64,000 nucleotides of DNA, taken from contig CALRZN010000005.1 of the NCBI GenBank assembly GCA_943372645.1, positions 62,001 to 126,000 of the forward strand. The letters are read 5' to 3'. How positions within the stretch are numbered: the first letter of the stretch is position 1; each line of letters opens with the position of its first letter. The translations under genes and the position numbers were made by a program. Origin of the DNA: VBWE01 sp943372645 (GTDB lineage: Bacteria > Bacteroidota > Bacteroidia > Palsa-965). Below the pieces are notes generated by a model, which worked only from the letters and a program-made list of their open reading frames with translations, had not been told where the DNA came from and ran no database searches. Positions 6,205-16,088 of the stretch are shown piece after piece.

Positions 6205-9200
6205 TTACTTCACTTTTCTCACCGAATCTGTTGTACTATCCTTCACCGTGTCCGGGATTTCCACATATTCCGGTATCCCATATTTTCCCAGCCGTTCGCG
6301 GAACTGCGAAGCGTGTGCGGCATCGCCTTTCATTTTCGCCAGCCATTGCAGGCGTTGTAACATGGCGCTGTATTTTTCGCTGTCGGGAGTTTCGGTGTGT
6401 GCTACGTAATCGATAAAACGCAGCTGGCTTTCGTATTCTTTAAAAACGTGTTCGGCAAAGGGGCCGGCATTTTTTGCATCGCCGCATTCGTAGAGTAATG
6501 CAACGAGGTTTGCGTAACTGTCGTCAACAGGTGCGTTTTCGGCGGGAATTTTGGCGAGGCAGGTGCGTGCAATTTCGGCGGCCTTTGCGGGTTGTCCTTC
6601 GCGCAGTAATTGCTCCGAAAGTTTCAGTGCGGCGCTGCGCATGGGCTCGGTGAAAAAGCGCTGTACGGTTTCATCCAGGTACACACCCGGCACATCGCAG
6701 TGGCCGTAGCGGAAATGCGTTTTCATGTTCTGGTACATCGTTTCGCTGTTCACACCCATGCCGCCCGGCTGTCCGCTTGCGGAATCCTGTAACACGGGAA
6801 TGAGGCGATACACCAGGCCTTCCTGCTGCAGGTACGGATTAAGGCCGCTGTACGCTGCACCGGGCATGCCGGCTGCGTAACAGATGGGGCGCTGCCAGTT
6901 GTGGTGGGCCAGCAGATCGAGAATCATCACCTGGTCTTTCAGCATGTAGCCGCCGCGCAGGTTCCAGCGGATAGTGTCGGCCATGCGGTTCTGCTGGCTT
7001 TTCGGAAGCAGCCCGCTTTTCCTTATGTTTTCTTTGTTCACCGGCAGAAACAGGCCGCGGCTCGGGATGTAGTTCTGCCATTCGCCGGTATAATCTTTCA
7101 GGCGGCGGGCCGTATCTTCGGCAGCCACAAACTGCATGGCATCGCGCGCATCCATCATGTCGAGGATGTCGTTTTCGATAAATACAAAATCGCGCGTGCC
7201 TTCGCGGTACTGATCGTGTTTGAGTAAAAACGGAAGCGGTTCCGAATCGTATTGTTTGCGCTGCATCTGGTCGATGTGCCAGTCGCTGCTGAACAGTGAT
7301 AAACAAATCACGCGCACATCGCGGCGCACGCCTTCCACTTCCTGCAGGTACCACAACGGGAAGGTGTCGTTATCCGCATACGTAAATAAAACCGCGTTGG
7401 GCGGACAACTCTGCAGCATGTTCCAGGCAATGTCCTGCGCCACGGTGCGGTGCGACCGGTCGTGATCGTCCCAGTTTTGTACCGCAAGCACCAGCGGTGT
7501 GCCGGCCGAAATAAGCGAAGCCAGCGAAAAGGCCACGGTGCGGTTTTTCAGTTTATCAAACCAGCCCAATACCTGCAAGGCACCAAAGCCGATGAAAATG
7601 GCGAACGCGTAAAACGAGCCGGTGTAGGCGTAGTCGCGTTCGCGGGGCTGGTAGGGGGTCTGGTTGAGGTAGAGCACAATTGCAAGCCCGGTAAAAACAA
7701 ACAGCAGGAAGAGTACAAACGTATAACGCCGCGAACGGCCGAGCAGCCACACGATGCCCAGAATGCCCATGAGCAGCGGGATACCGAAGTAGCCGTTGTA
7801 GGCTTTGTTGTTTTTCAAACTTTCCGGGAGCATGTCGCGGTTCACGAGGAAGCGGTTGTCAATTCCGCTGAAACCCGTTGCGGGCCAGCCGTTGAGTGCG
7901 GAGCCGTAGCCGAGTAAATCATTTTGCCGCCCCACAAAATTCCAGAGGAAATAACGGCCATACATAAACCACACCTGGTACGTGCCGAAAAACGCGAGGT
8001 TGTCGCCGAAGGTGGGCATGAGTACGGTTACTTTATCTCCGTTCGGTTTAGTGATCTCGGTCGGAACGCCATCAATCTGCGCCCACTCTTTGTATGCCGA
8101 AACGTGCGAAGCATTGCTGCTCCACATGCGCGGGAAAAACATTTTATAATCCGAATCGTAATTGTATTTCTCGCCTTTGCGTGCATCAATGATGATGTAT
8201 TTGCCGCTTTTATCATCGCGTGCATACAGCGGTTCACCATCGCCGTACGGTGCTTCCGGATCGAGCGGGGTGGCGTAATGCTGTCCGTAGAGCAGGGGCC
8301 AGTCGCCGTACTGTTCGCGGTTGAGGTACGACAGCAGGCTGATGGCGTTTGACGGATTGTTTTCGTTGATGGGCGTGCCGGCCTGCGCGCGGATTACGAT
8401 TACAAGGAACGAGGAGTAACCGATGAGCAGCACCGCAAAACTGAGCAGCGCGGTATTCCATGCGGCGCGGCCTTTGCGCTGTGTAAACCAGATGCCCCAG
8501 CTGAGTAATCCGAGCAGCAGCACAAAATAAATAACGGTGCCCGAGTTGAACGGCAGGCCGACGCTGTTTACAAAAAACAGTTCGGCTTTTGCAGCTAATT
8601 TCACTACGCCCGGAATAATGCCGTTCTGCACCACGCCCAGCAATGCAACCGCAGCCAGCGAAGCCAGTAAAAAACCTTTGCGTGTAATTTTTTTGTTTTT
8701 GCGGAAATACCATACAAACACCAGCGCCGGGATGGTAAGCAGATTCAGCAGGTGGACACCGATGCTGAGGCCGATAAAATAGGCGATGAGGATGAGCCAG
8801 CGGTCGGCATGCGGTTCGTCGGCAACGGCTTCCCAGCGCAGGATGGCCCAGAACACAATGGCGGTAAACAGCGACGACATAGCATACACTTCGCCTTCCA
8901 CAGCAGAAAACCAGAACGAATCGGTAAACGTAAATGCGAGTGCGCCCACTGCGCCGGCCAGCAGCACGAGACGGCTTTTGGTGGTGTAGTCTTCTTCCGT
9001 TTTCAGCAGCACTTTGCGTGCAATGCGCGTGATGGTCCAGAACAAAAATAAGATGGTGGCCGCACTGCACAGCGCGGACATCATGTTAATCATCCACGCC
9101 GCATGTGCCGGTCCGCCGAGCATACCAAAGATGCGCGCAATAACCAGGAACAGCGGTGCGCCGGGCGGGTGGCCTACTTCGAGGCCGTAGGAGCAGGCGA

Positions 9201-9321
9201 TGTATTCGCCGCAATCCCAGAAACTGGCGGTGGGTTCAATGGTGCTGCCATACACCACGGCCGCGGCCAGGAATACAAGCCAGCCCAGCAGGTTGTTCTG
9301 AAACTGAAAACGGTTTTGCAT
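6205..9321 (-). CDS. DUF2723 family polytopic membrane protein (O-mannosyltransferase-like)
   Basis: A protein of about 1038 residues. The N-terminal half has many hydrophobic helices and carries the DUF2723 signature: VYGSTIEPTASFWDCGEY followed by YGLEVGHPPGAPLFLV. The acidic residue after the first helix resembles the catalytic Asp of GT-C protein O-mannosyltransferases. The C-terminal third is soluble and includes a tetratricopeptide-like stretch (LLREGQPAKAAEIARTCL). Related Bacteroidota proteins are thought to glycosylate exported proteins. I chose ATG at 9321 over the in-frame TTG at 9333. A TATCTTTG promoter element on the minus strand (9331-9338) lies 9 nt upstream and would overlap the longer start. 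Confidence 0.85.
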   Translation of the reverse strand: MQNRFQFQNNLLGWLVFLAAAVVYGSTIEPTASFWDCGEYIACSYGLEVGHPPGAPLFLVIARIFGMLGGPAHAAWMINMMSALCSAATILFLFWTITRIARKVLLKTEEDYTTKSRLVLLAGAVGALAFTFTDSFWFSAVEGEVYAMSSLFTAIVFWAILRWEAVADEPHADRWLILIAYFIGLSIGVHLLNLLTIPALVFVWYFRKNKKITRKGFLLASLAAVALLGVVQNGIIPGVVKLAAKAELFFVNSVGLPFNSGTVIYFVLLLGLLSWGIWFTQRKGRAAWNTALLSFAVLLIGYSSFLVIVIRAQAGTPINENNPSNAISLLSYLNREQYGDWPLLYGQHYATPLDPEAPYGDGEPLYARDDKSGKYIIIDARKGEKYNYDSDYKMFFPRMWSSNASHVSAYKEWAQIDGVPTEITKPNGDKVTVLMPTFGDNLAFFGTYQVWFMYGRYFLWNFVGRQNDLLGYGSALNGWPATGFSGIDNRFLVNRDMLPESLKNNKAYNGYFGIPLLMGILGIVWLLGRSRRYTFVLFLLFVFTGLAIVLYLNQTPYQPRERDYAYTGSFYAFAIFIGFGALQVLGWFDKLKNRTVAFSLASLISAGTPLVLAVQNWDDHDRSHRTVAQDIAWNMLQSCPPNAVLFTYADNDTFPLWYLQEVEGVRRDVRVICLSLFSSDWHIDQMQRKQYDSEPLPFLLKHDQYREGTRDFVFIENDILDMMDARDAMQFVAAEDTARRLKDYTGEWQNYIPSRGLFLPVNKENIRKSGLLPKSQQNRMADTIRWNLRGGYMLKDQVMILDLLAHHNWQRPICYAAGMPGAAYSGLNPYLQQEGLVYRLIPVLQDSASGQPGGMGVNSETMYQNMKTHFRYGHCDVPGVYLDETVQRFFTEPMRSAALKLSEQLLREGQPAKAAEIARTCLAKIPAENAPVDDSYANLVALLYECGDAKNAGPFAEHVFKEYESQLRFIDYVAHTETPDSEKYSAMLQRLQWLAKMKGDAAHASQFRERLGKYGIPEYVEIPDTVKDSTTDSVRKVK

Positions 9322-9330
9322 ACGATCCGG

Positions 9331-9338
9331 CAAAGATA
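9331..9338 (-). promoter_or_regulatory. -7 promoter element of the DUF2723 gene
   Basis: TATCTTTG on the minus strand, 9 nt before the ATG at 9321. It predicts a very short 5' leader and decides against the TTG start at 9333. Confidence 0.55.
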
Positions 9339-9396
9339 GTGGTTTAACAAAGCCGGGCGGCTGAACTGCTTAAGCTATAATACCGGCACATTTTAA

Positions 9397-9404
9397 TATC
9401 TTCG
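9397..9404 (+). promoter_or_regulatory. -7 promoter element for the split spermidine-synthase-like operon
   Basis: TATCTTCG, one mismatch from TAnnTTTG, 22 nt before the ATG at 9427. It is divergent from the DUF2723 promoter. Confidence 0.4.
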
Positions 9405-9426
9405 CGTCGAATTATTACGAGGTATT

Positions 9427-10032
9427 ATGGTCTCCAAAAAAATTTCGCTTCTATTCTTTTGTTCCGGTATTTCAGCCATTATTTACCAGATTGTATGGCA
9501 GCGGCTTTTGTTTGCCTCGTTTGGTTCAGACATCGAATCAATAACGATCATCGTTTCTGTTTTTATGCTGGGTTTGGGCCTGGGTTCTTTAATCGGCGGA
9601 CGCCTGTCTGACGCTTCCGGCAGGAAGTTGCTTTATTATTTTGTTTTTTTCGAATTGGCCATCGGTTTATTCGGACTTATCAGTAACCCACTGATTGTAT
9701 ATATAAGTGATGTTACGACCAGTATGAACAAAACCCTGCTTCCGTTCATCATTTTTGCAATCCTGTTTATTCCCACTTTTGCAATGGGGGCAACCCTGCC
9801 CGTGCTTGTTTCTTATCTGTTCAAACAAACCAAATCGGTAGGCGGAACAGTTACAAGGCTCTATTATATCAATACGCTGGGATCGGCGATCGGCTGCCTC
9901 ATAACCGTAGGGGTATTGTTTATACTTGGTACACGGCAGACTGCGATTTATACAGCTGCGGGTCTCAACTTCCTGATCGCTACACTCACATACCTGAACC
10001 TCCGCAAAAATACAGCAACACATGAATCTTAG
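9427..10032 (+). CDS. N-terminal membrane half of a spermidine-synthase-like/MFS protein
   Basis: A 201-residue, almost entirely hydrophobic protein with about six helices. It includes the motif GISAIIYQIVWQRLLFASFG and the later FAMGATLPVLVSYL and YYINTLGSAIGC signatures. These mark the first six-helix bundle of the fused MFS/spermidine synthase family, usually a single polypeptide of 700-800 residues. Here the gene ends at 10032 while the second half begins at 10022 in another frame, so the family member is either naturally split in two or frameshifted. The substrate is unknown. Confidence 0.7.
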   Translation: MVSKKISLLFFCSGISAIIYQIVWQRLLFASFGSDIESITIIVSVFMLGLGLGSLIGGRLSDASGRKLLYYFVFFELAIGLFGLISNPLIVYISDVTTSMNKTLLPFIIFAILFIPTFAMGATLPVLVSYLFKQTKSVGGTVTRLYYINTLGSAIGCLITVGVLFILGTRQTAIYTAAGLNFLIATLTYLNLRKNTATHES

Positions 10033-11566
10033 ACTGGCCATTGTCATTTCCCTGTTTGCGGGTTTCGTAAGTATCAGTATGGAAATCATGTGGTTTTCCA
10101 TCATCGGTTATATGTTTAAAGGTCATGCCTTCACATTCGGTATTGTGCTGGCATTAATTCTTTTCGGAATTGCCATCGGCGCAAAACGCGGTTACCGGGC
10201 AATACAAAAACCGGGAAGAAATGTGCCAAAGCTCATTGCGGACATTCTTTTATACGCCGGTATTATCAACTTAGTGGCTTTTCCGCTGATCGGCTGGCTG
10301 ATGACCATTCACAGTGTGTTTGGGGTGCTCCTGGTTTTTGCTGTCATCGGGATCTCCGGCATGATTGGCTGTATTTTTCCGCTGCTCTGTCATGTTGCAG
10401 TATCGGCTGACGAGCATAAAGTGGGAAAACAAACCTCGCTCCTGTATGGTGCAAATATTATCGGGGCCACCACAGGTCCATTGATTACCGGTTACATACT
10501 TCTTGATTATTTCGAAACACAAATCATCATCACCGGGCTGTGTGTTATTCTTATTTTACTTTCGCTTGCCCTGCGGATTTATTCGTTCTCGTTCAGGGCG
10601 AGTGCAAAAAACGTCGGCATTGGCGCAGCAGTTATTGCAGTGTCGCTGCTGATTAACGGTGTGCTTTACAATCACTTTTATGAACACATTCATTACCAGG
10701 CCGATTTTAATGAAGGAAAAGTATATAAACATGTGTTTCACAGCAAAGGCGGGATAATTGCTGTGGACCAGGAAGAGCGCGTATATGGGAGCGGTACATA
10801 CGATGGTGCAATGAACATTGATCCGCTTAAAGGGGTGAACGTTGTTGAACGTGCCTATATGGTTGCTGCTTTTCATCCCAATCCCGAAAAAGTACTGCTG
10901 ATCGGGCTTAGCTCCGGGTCGTGGGCGAAAATTGTATCGGATTATGCTAAAGTAAAAGAACTTACCATTATTGAAATTAATCCGGATTATCTGAATCTGA
11001 TCAATAAATATCCTGAAATTGCCGCCTTTCTTAACGAGAAAAAAGTAAAGATAGTGATTGACGATGGCAGGCGCTGGCTCAAACACAATGCTGACCGGAA
11101 ATTCGATATGATAATAATGAATACAACGTTTCACTGGAGGCAAAACAGCACCAACCTGCTCTCTGTCGAATTTCTTGAGATGTGCAAAAACAGTTTAAAC
11201 AAGAACGGTGTTGTTTACTGGAATCCGACAAGATCACCGGATATCTTTTATACCGCAGCGCATGTTTTTGATCACGTTACGAACAGCGGCGGTTTTGTTG
11301 TGGCAAGCGACAGTCCTTTCGATCTGACATTCGAACAAAAGCTAGCCAACTTTTATGAATTCCGGCGAGACGGGAAACCATTGCATGAAACTCCCATTTA
11401 TGCAGAGAAAATGGGAATATGGGCCAATCTTCCGTTGCCCGAGGTGCAGGACTCCGTGCTGAAGCAAAATTTGTTTCTCATTACAGACAACAACATGGCC
11501 TGTGAGTTTAAAACAGACATCTGGCATTTGCTGATGGATGACAAAACGAAAAAAACAGGAAAGTAA
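10022..11566 (+). CDS. C-terminal half of spermidine-synthase-like membrane protein
   Basis: A 514-residue protein with six or seven N-terminal membrane helices (another FVSISMEIMWFSIIGYMF motif and LLYGANIIGATTGPLITGY). A Rossmann-fold domain resembling spermidine synthase follows from about residue 270: VLLIGLSSGSWAKIV, then IIEINPDYLNLI, IVIDDGRRWLKHN and FDMIIMNTTFHWR. The glycine-rich SAM loop is degenerate (GLSSGS rather than GGGDG), and the catalytic Asp region reads MNTTFHW. Polyamine synthesis is therefore doubtful and I give no symbol. It overlaps the preceding gene by 11 nt. Confidence 0.7.
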   Translation: MNLRLAIVISLFAGFVSISMEIMWFSIIGYMFKGHAFTFGIVLALILFGIAIGAKRGYRAIQKPGRNVPKLIADILLYAGIINLVAFPLIGWLMTIHSVFGVLLVFAVIGISGMIGCIFPLLCHVAVSADEHKVGKQTSLLYGANIIGATTGPLITGYILLDYFETQIIITGLCVILILLSLALRIYSFSFRASAKNVGIGAAVIAVSLLINGVLYNHFYEHIHYQADFNEGKVYKHVFHSKGGIIAVDQEERVYGSGTYDGAMNIDPLKGVNVVERAYMVAAFHPNPEKVLLIGLSSGSWAKIVSDYAKVKELTIIEINPDYLNLINKYPEIAAFLNEKKVKIVIDDGRRWLKHNADRKFDMIIMNTTFHWRQNSTNLLSVEFLEMCKNSLNKNGVVYWNPTRSPDIFYTAAHVFDHVTNSGGFVVASDSPFDLTFEQKLANFYEFRRDGKPLHETPIYAEKMGIWANLPLPEVQDSVLKQNLFLITDNNMACEFKTDIWHLLMDDKTKKTGK

Positions 11567-11641
11567 ACCGGTGTAGTAACGGCAAAGCAGGTATGCATTA
11601 CTTTATTTAACTGCCCGGTTTTCGGAATAAAATAAATACAT

Positions 11642-12205
11642 ATGCTTCCGGATTTTTCCTTACACGCAAACGCACCGGCCTCTGCCGCTCTTCGCAGCCG
11701 CGGCATACACACCTTTGCGGAAGCATGTGTGTATGTGCAGCAACTTGCTTATGCACGCAATGCAGATAAAGCCAGCCCGCTATGTGTGATACATGAAAAC
11801 TGCGGCACATGCAGTACCAAACATGCGCTGCTGAAAACACTGGCCGATGAAAACGGGCATGCGGAAATTGAACTCGTGCTGGGTATTTTTAAAATGAATG
11901 CGCACAATACACCCGCTGTTGCGGCCACGCTGGCGCAGCACCGGCTGCATGAAATGCCGGAAGCGCACAACTACCTGCGCTGCAACGGTACCCGTTATGA
12001 TTTTACGAAACCCGGTTTTTCACCGGCAAAATGGGAACCCGAACTGCTGGAAGAAATTACCATCACACCGCAACAGGTTACAACTTTTAAAGTAGATCAC
12101 CACCGCGCATTTTTGGAGCGCTGGTTACAGGCGCATCCGGAACTTTTGTACAGCATACATGCATTCTGGGCCATCCGCGAACAATGCATTGCAGCACTTT
12201 CGTGA
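11642..12205 (+). CDS. Transglutaminase-like cysteine-superfamily protein
   Basis: A 187-residue soluble protein with a plausible Cys-His-Asp triad in transglutaminase-fold order: Cys57 in NCGTCSTKHALL at the start of a helix, His109 in EAHNYL, and Asp120 in RYDFTKPG. Proteins of this superfamily include peptidases, transglutaminases and inactive relatives. No signal peptide is seen, so it probably acts in the cytoplasm. The substrate is unknown. A strong hairpin lies between it and the convergent two-component operon. Confidence 0.6.
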   Translation: MLPDFSLHANAPASAALRSRGIHTFAEACVYVQQLAYARNADKASPLCVIHENCGTCSTKHALLKTLADENGHAEIELVLGIFKMNAHNTPAVAATLAQHRLHEMPEAHNYLRCNGTRYDFTKPGFSPAKWEPELLEEITITPQQVTTFKVDHHRAFLERWLQAHPELLYSIHAFWAIREQCIAALS

Positions 12206-12253
12206 TGGTCGTTTAAAACGGACTGCTTTTACAAACGCAGAATCATTTAAAGT

Positions 12254-12322
12254 GGTTTTGTTTTTCAGGCATCAGTCATTAGGCATTCATGACGACCAAT
12301 GCCTGATGACTGGAACAAAACC
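12254..12322. terminator. Bidirectional hairpin terminator between convergent genes
   Basis: A 15-base arm at 12273-12287 (CAGTCATTAGGCATT) pairs with 12298-12312 with one G-T wobble. An outer arm GGTTTTGTT (12254-12262) pairs with AACAAAACC (12314-12322). The hairpin has T-rich and A-rich sides suited to terminating both the transglutaminase-like gene (+) and the LytTR regulator (-). Confidence 0.65.
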
Positions 12323-12376
12323 GGGTTTGTAAGATCAGGATTTCGGAAAGCGGATTACTTTAAACGATCATATTAC

Positions 12377-13123
12377 TCAGATCAGGTTTTCGAGTAAACG
12401 CAGTACCGCTGTTTTTTTGCGCTGCGCGATGGGCACGGAAGAATTGTCGCTCATGATGAGGTAACCACCGTCTTTATTGATGTACTTTTTAATGTGTTTC
12501 ACATTGATGAGATGGCTGTTGTGCACACGCTCAAAACCGTAATTTCCGAGCAGCTCCTCAAACTCTTTTAACGTTTTCGCGGTAATGATTTTGTCCTCGG
12601 TTTTTGAAAACACATACGTGTAATTGCTTTCCGACTGGCAGCGGATAATGTCGTCGAGATCGTAAAGCGTGATGCCGGAACTGCTGGGTACCGGTACTTT
12701 TTTCGCCGTGAGGAACTGTATTTTTTTAATGATTTCCAGCATTTCGTTGCTGCTGCCCGCCGCCACCGGTTTTATTTTCTCCACCGCCACACGCAGGTCG
12801 TTCTGGTGTACCGGTTTCAGGATGTAATGCAACGCACCGTAATTGAATGCTTTGATGGCGTACTGATCGTATGCGGTAACAAAAATGACATTGAATGCGG
12901 TGAACGTTGTTTTACCCAGCACATCAAATCCCAGCCCGTCGCCGAGATGGATATCGAGAAAAACCACATCGGGATGCAGTTCATCAATGGCAATGATTGC
13001 ATTTTTTACGCTGTCGGCTTCGCCGATAATTTCAATGCGGTCGGAAAGTTCGCCGAGTTCTTCACGCAGGGCGTTCCGCGATTGTTTTTCGTCGTCAATG
13101 AGTAAAGCTTTAAGCATGGTCAT
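12377..13123 (-). CDS. LytTR family DNA-binding response regulator
   Basis: A 248-residue two-domain regulator. The receiver domain (1-120) has the acidic pair in LIDDEK, the phosphoacceptor Asp57 in VVFLDIHLGDG, and Lys103 in YILKPV. The LytTR domain (about 145-248) contains IRCQSESNYTYVF, the F.RVHNSHLINVKHI core and the closing VPIAQRKK. It is the partner of the propeller sensor kinase just upstream. The genes overlap by 14 bases with start ATG 13123, or by 8 bases if the second ATG is used. Confidence 0.93.
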   Translation of the reverse strand: MTMLKALLIDDEKQSRNALREELGELSDRIEIIGEADSVKNAIIAIDELHPDVVFLDIHLGDGLGFDVLGKTTFTAFNVIFVTAYDQYAIKAFNYGALHYILKPVHQNDLRVAVEKIKPVAAGSSNEMLEIIKKIQFLTAKKVPVPSSSGITLYDLDDIIRCQSESNYTYVFSKTEDKIITAKTLKEFEELLGNYGFERVHNSHLINVKHIKKYINKDGGYLIMSDNSSVPIAQRKKTAVLRLLENLI

Positions 13124-16076
13124 TCATTTTTAAAGTGAGTTTCAAGATAACGCGCGTTCCGGCAGCGCTTCCGTCTTCGCCTGTAAGATCTTGTATTTCC
13201 ACGGTGTTTGTGGAGTCGTGTTTTTTATTGAGCAGGGCAATGCGCTCACGGGTAATGTTGATGCCCGAAGATCGCTGTACCGAAATAAGTTTCATCGCGG
13301 CGGATGCTTTTCGCCCGATACCGTTGTCGGTAATGGTGCAGATCAGCTGATTGTGTTCGATGCGGAATGCAAGCGCAATATGTCCTTTGCCTTCTTTGGG
13401 TGCAATGCCGTGGATGAATGCGTTTTCAATAAACGGCTGCAGAATCATCGGCGGAACATTTAACCGGTTCAGCGGCAGACCTTGTTCCACCTGGATGGAA
13501 TAATCCAGTTTGTCTTCAAAACGCAGCACGGTAAGATCGAGGTAAGCGCGCACAATTTCGATTTCGTTTTCGAGCAGGATTTCATCCTGTTTCGACGATT
13601 CAAGAATGAGGCGCAGCAGGCGCGAAAGGTTGTGGATGTAGTTTTTCGCCAGCGCCTTGTTTTCGTTTGCATAAAAACCCTGGATGGCATTCAGTGCATT
13701 GAAAAGAAAATGCGGGTTCATCTGCAGGCGCAGGGCCTGGTTTTTCAGGTTTTCAATCTGTATTTCAAATTCGGCTTTTTCTTTTTCCCGGCGCGTAATC
13801 TGACGCACCCGGAAACGTGCAGAAAGCAGCACCGCAAGCAGCAGCAGCACCGAAATCAGCAGCCAGAAATACGTCTGCCGCCAGAACGGTTTTGCAATGG
13901 AGAATGAACAGGTTGCCGCTTTTTCCGACCAGAACCCGTTGTTGTTGGCCGCATATATAGAAATTTCGTAATCGCCCGGCTCCAGTTGCAGCAGCGTGAG
14001 TGAACCGTTGCTGATGTTCTGGTAATAAAACGTGGTGTCTTCTTTCCGCAGTTTGTATTTCACCGGTATGTTGCCTGCATTGCGGAAACTGCTCACCGAA
14101 ATGTGCAGGCGGAGGTCATTCTCATCGTACCCGAAAAGCCCTGACTTTTGTTCTGCTTTCAGGTTTTCAATGCGGTCAATAAAAATCTGCGGCCGTGTGC
14201 GGTTCTGCTGCAGGTCGTTTTCGTGTATGGCGAAAAAACCGCTCTGCGTTCCGAAACACAGGATGCCCCGGAAATACGCGAGGCAGTTGATGTTGTCGTT
14301 AATGAGTCCGTTCGTGACGTCGAAATTTTCGATGCGCGATACAGCAAGTTCCTGTTTTAAAATAACTTTTGATAATCCCCGTTTGGTAGATACCCAGAGT
14401 GTGGAATCATCCGAAAAAACCAGCCCGGTTACATTGTTTGAAATGAGTCCCGCGGCAGTTCCGGCAATCAGTGAACGGCCTTTGTCAAACAGTACCAGCC
14501 CCGATTCTTCGGTACCGAGGCAGAAGCGTCCTTTGTTGTCGCGGATAATGATGTGAATGTGTTCCAGCTTATTTATGCCGGGTATTTCAATTTTACGGGG
14601 TTGTTTACTGTCGAGCCGGAACAACCCGTTTGTGCCGCCCATATAAATGGTGTCATTACTGGCAAAAATCTGGAATGCTTCGGGCAACGCCGTGTTTTCA
14701 AGCACTTCTGTAACATTATCTCCGTTCAGCACAAAAATTTCATTGCGTGAAATGCTATAAAAGGTGTGCCTGTCGGGCAGTGAAATATCGCGCATGTGTT
14801 TGGCACCGTAGAGACCGGTCTGCCTGAACTGCCCCTTTTCATGCGTATAAATAAACATGCCGTTGCGGGTGGCCGCATACAGGTATGTGCCATCGGTTTC
14901 AAAATCAAACAGCACATTATCGTCACCTGCCTGGAATGTATGCTCCTCATAAAGTTCGCCTTCGGAACCTGTTTTGTAGGTGGTGATGGTGCCGCTTTTG
15001 TTGGCAACAAACAGCGTACTGTCGGCCGTGCGTATGGATCGGATGTTGATGTTGTTTACTGCCCCGGCAGGATTGCGTACGCGGCCAAAGGAGGTGGAAT
15101 AAAATACGCCGCTTTCAAGTGTTGTAAACCAGTAACCGCCTTCGTGATCATTGAATGCACTGGTTACGGTATAATTGGGGAACTGGATTTTTTCCGGTTT
15201 TATCAGCTCGGGAAATTTAAAAAAACGCATGCCTAGTTCTTCGGAGCGAACCACGAATTTTCCCTGCCGGATGTCGGAATAAAATACATCTTTCGGTTGT
15301 TCATACAGGGTGGCGGAGCCATCGGGCCTTAGCATATATACCGCTTTGCCGATGGTGTAAATCACCGTATCATGCAGTTCGCGCGCGGTCCAGAACATCG
15401 GGAAAACCGTTTGGTTTCTGTTGGGTACCGCGTACACCTGCGTTTTTGTTCCGCGGTGCAGTACAATACTAAAAAAATCCTCCTTAAATCCGCCCCGCTC
15501 GTGAAAGCAGGCATACATTCCCGGTGCCATTTGGCGCAGGGTAACCGAATTGCCGGTATTGCCGCCATCAATCGAATCGAGGCGGAATGCATTTTTATCC
15601 GGCAGCAACTTGTAGGTACTGTACGATGTATTCATGTAAACCGCGTTTCCGATTACGAACAGGCGCAGAATGTGTCCTTTGGGTACGGTAATGGTATCGC
15701 CTGTAACAGTAAGTGCCGGCCGGAACCGGTTGTTGCTGTAATAAAAAACCTTGCGGTTAAGTGTTCCGAACCAGATGCGGTCCAGGGAATCTTCGCACAT
15801 GGCAAATACCGAATTGTCGAGCAGGCCATCGCGCGTGGAATAGTTCGTAAAATGAAAACCATTATAAACACTCACCCCGGCATCGGAGCCGAACCACATC
15901 TGTCCTTTCCGGTCCTGCAGGGCACAATATACCTCCTGGCTGGGCAAACCGTCTTTTACGGTAAAGTTGCGCAGGCTGTAATCCTGCCCCCAGACCGGTA
16001 TGCTGGCCAATACGAAATACAGGAACAACGCTGCACTCCTTATTAATAACGAATTAACCTGTTTGCCGGTTTTCAC
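13110..16076 (-). CDS. Two-component-propeller sensor histidine kinase (LytS-type)
   Basis: A 988-residue kinase. A signal peptide is followed by an extracytoplasmic beta-propeller built of Reg_prop repeats (DGLPSQEVYCALQDRKGQMWFG is the first). Next come a Y_Y_Y-type Ig-like domain near residue 690, one membrane helix near 745, a coiled linker and a His_kinase domain. The kinase domain contains LQMNPHFLFNALNAIQ and an HATPase N box in PFIENAFIHGIAPK. Such proteins sense extracellular polymers or envelope signals and phosphorylate a LytTR partner, here the overlapping downstream gene. The start is GTG at 16076, with TACTTTTG only 4 nt upstream on the minus strand, predicting a leaderless transcript. 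Confidence 0.92.
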   Translation of the reverse strand: MKTGKQVNSLLIRSAALFLYFVLASIPVWGQDYSLRNFTVKDGLPSQEVYCALQDRKGQMWFGSDAGVSVYNGFHFTNYSTRDGLLDNSVFAMCEDSLDRIWFGTLNRKVFYYSNNRFRPALTVTGDTITVPKGHILRLFVIGNAVYMNTSYSTYKLLPDKNAFRLDSIDGGNTGNSVTLRQMAPGMYACFHERGGFKEDFFSIVLHRGTKTQVYAVPNRNQTVFPMFWTARELHDTVIYTIGKAVYMLRPDGSATLYEQPKDVFYSDIRQGKFVVRSEELGMRFFKFPELIKPEKIQFPNYTVTSAFNDHEGGYWFTTLESGVFYSTSFGRVRNPAGAVNNINIRSIRTADSTLFVANKSGTITTYKTGSEGELYEEHTFQAGDDNVLFDFETDGTYLYAATRNGMFIYTHEKGQFRQTGLYGAKHMRDISLPDRHTFYSISRNEIFVLNGDNVTEVLENTALPEAFQIFASNDTIYMGGTNGLFRLDSKQPRKIEIPGINKLEHIHIIIRDNKGRFCLGTEESGLVLFDKGRSLIAGTAAGLISNNVTGLVFSDDSTLWVSTKRGLSKVILKQELAVSRIENFDVTNGLINDNINCLAYFRGILCFGTQSGFFAIHENDLQQNRTRPQIFIDRIENLKAEQKSGLFGYDENDLRLHISVSSFRNAGNIPVKYKLRKEDTTFYYQNISNGSLTLLQLEPGDYEISIYAANNNGFWSEKAATCSFSIAKPFWRQTYFWLLISVLLLLAVLLSARFRVRQITRREKEKAEFEIQIENLKNQALRLQMNPHFLFNALNAIQGFYANENKALAKNYIHNLSRLLRLILESSKQDEILLENEIEIVRAYLDLTVLRFEDKLDYSIQVEQGLPLNRLNVPPMILQPFIENAFIHGIAPKEGKGHIALAFRIEHNQLICTITDNGIGRKASAAMKLISVQRSSGINITRERIALLNKKHDSTNTVEIQDLTGEDGSAAGTRVILKLTLKMNDHA

Positions 16077-16080
16077 GCTT

Positions 16081-16088
16081 CAAAAGTA
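16081..16088 (-). promoter_or_regulatory. -7 element giving a predicted leaderless kinase mRNA
   Basis: TACTTTTG on the minus strand, separated from the GTG start at 16076 by AAGC only. Transcription would begin at or next to the start codon. Confidence 0.6.

Noticed and set aside
10022..11566. Naming the gene speE (spermidine synthase)
   Set aside because: The SAM loop and catalytic Asp region are degenerate and the protein is mostly a membrane protein, so polyamine synthesis is not supported.
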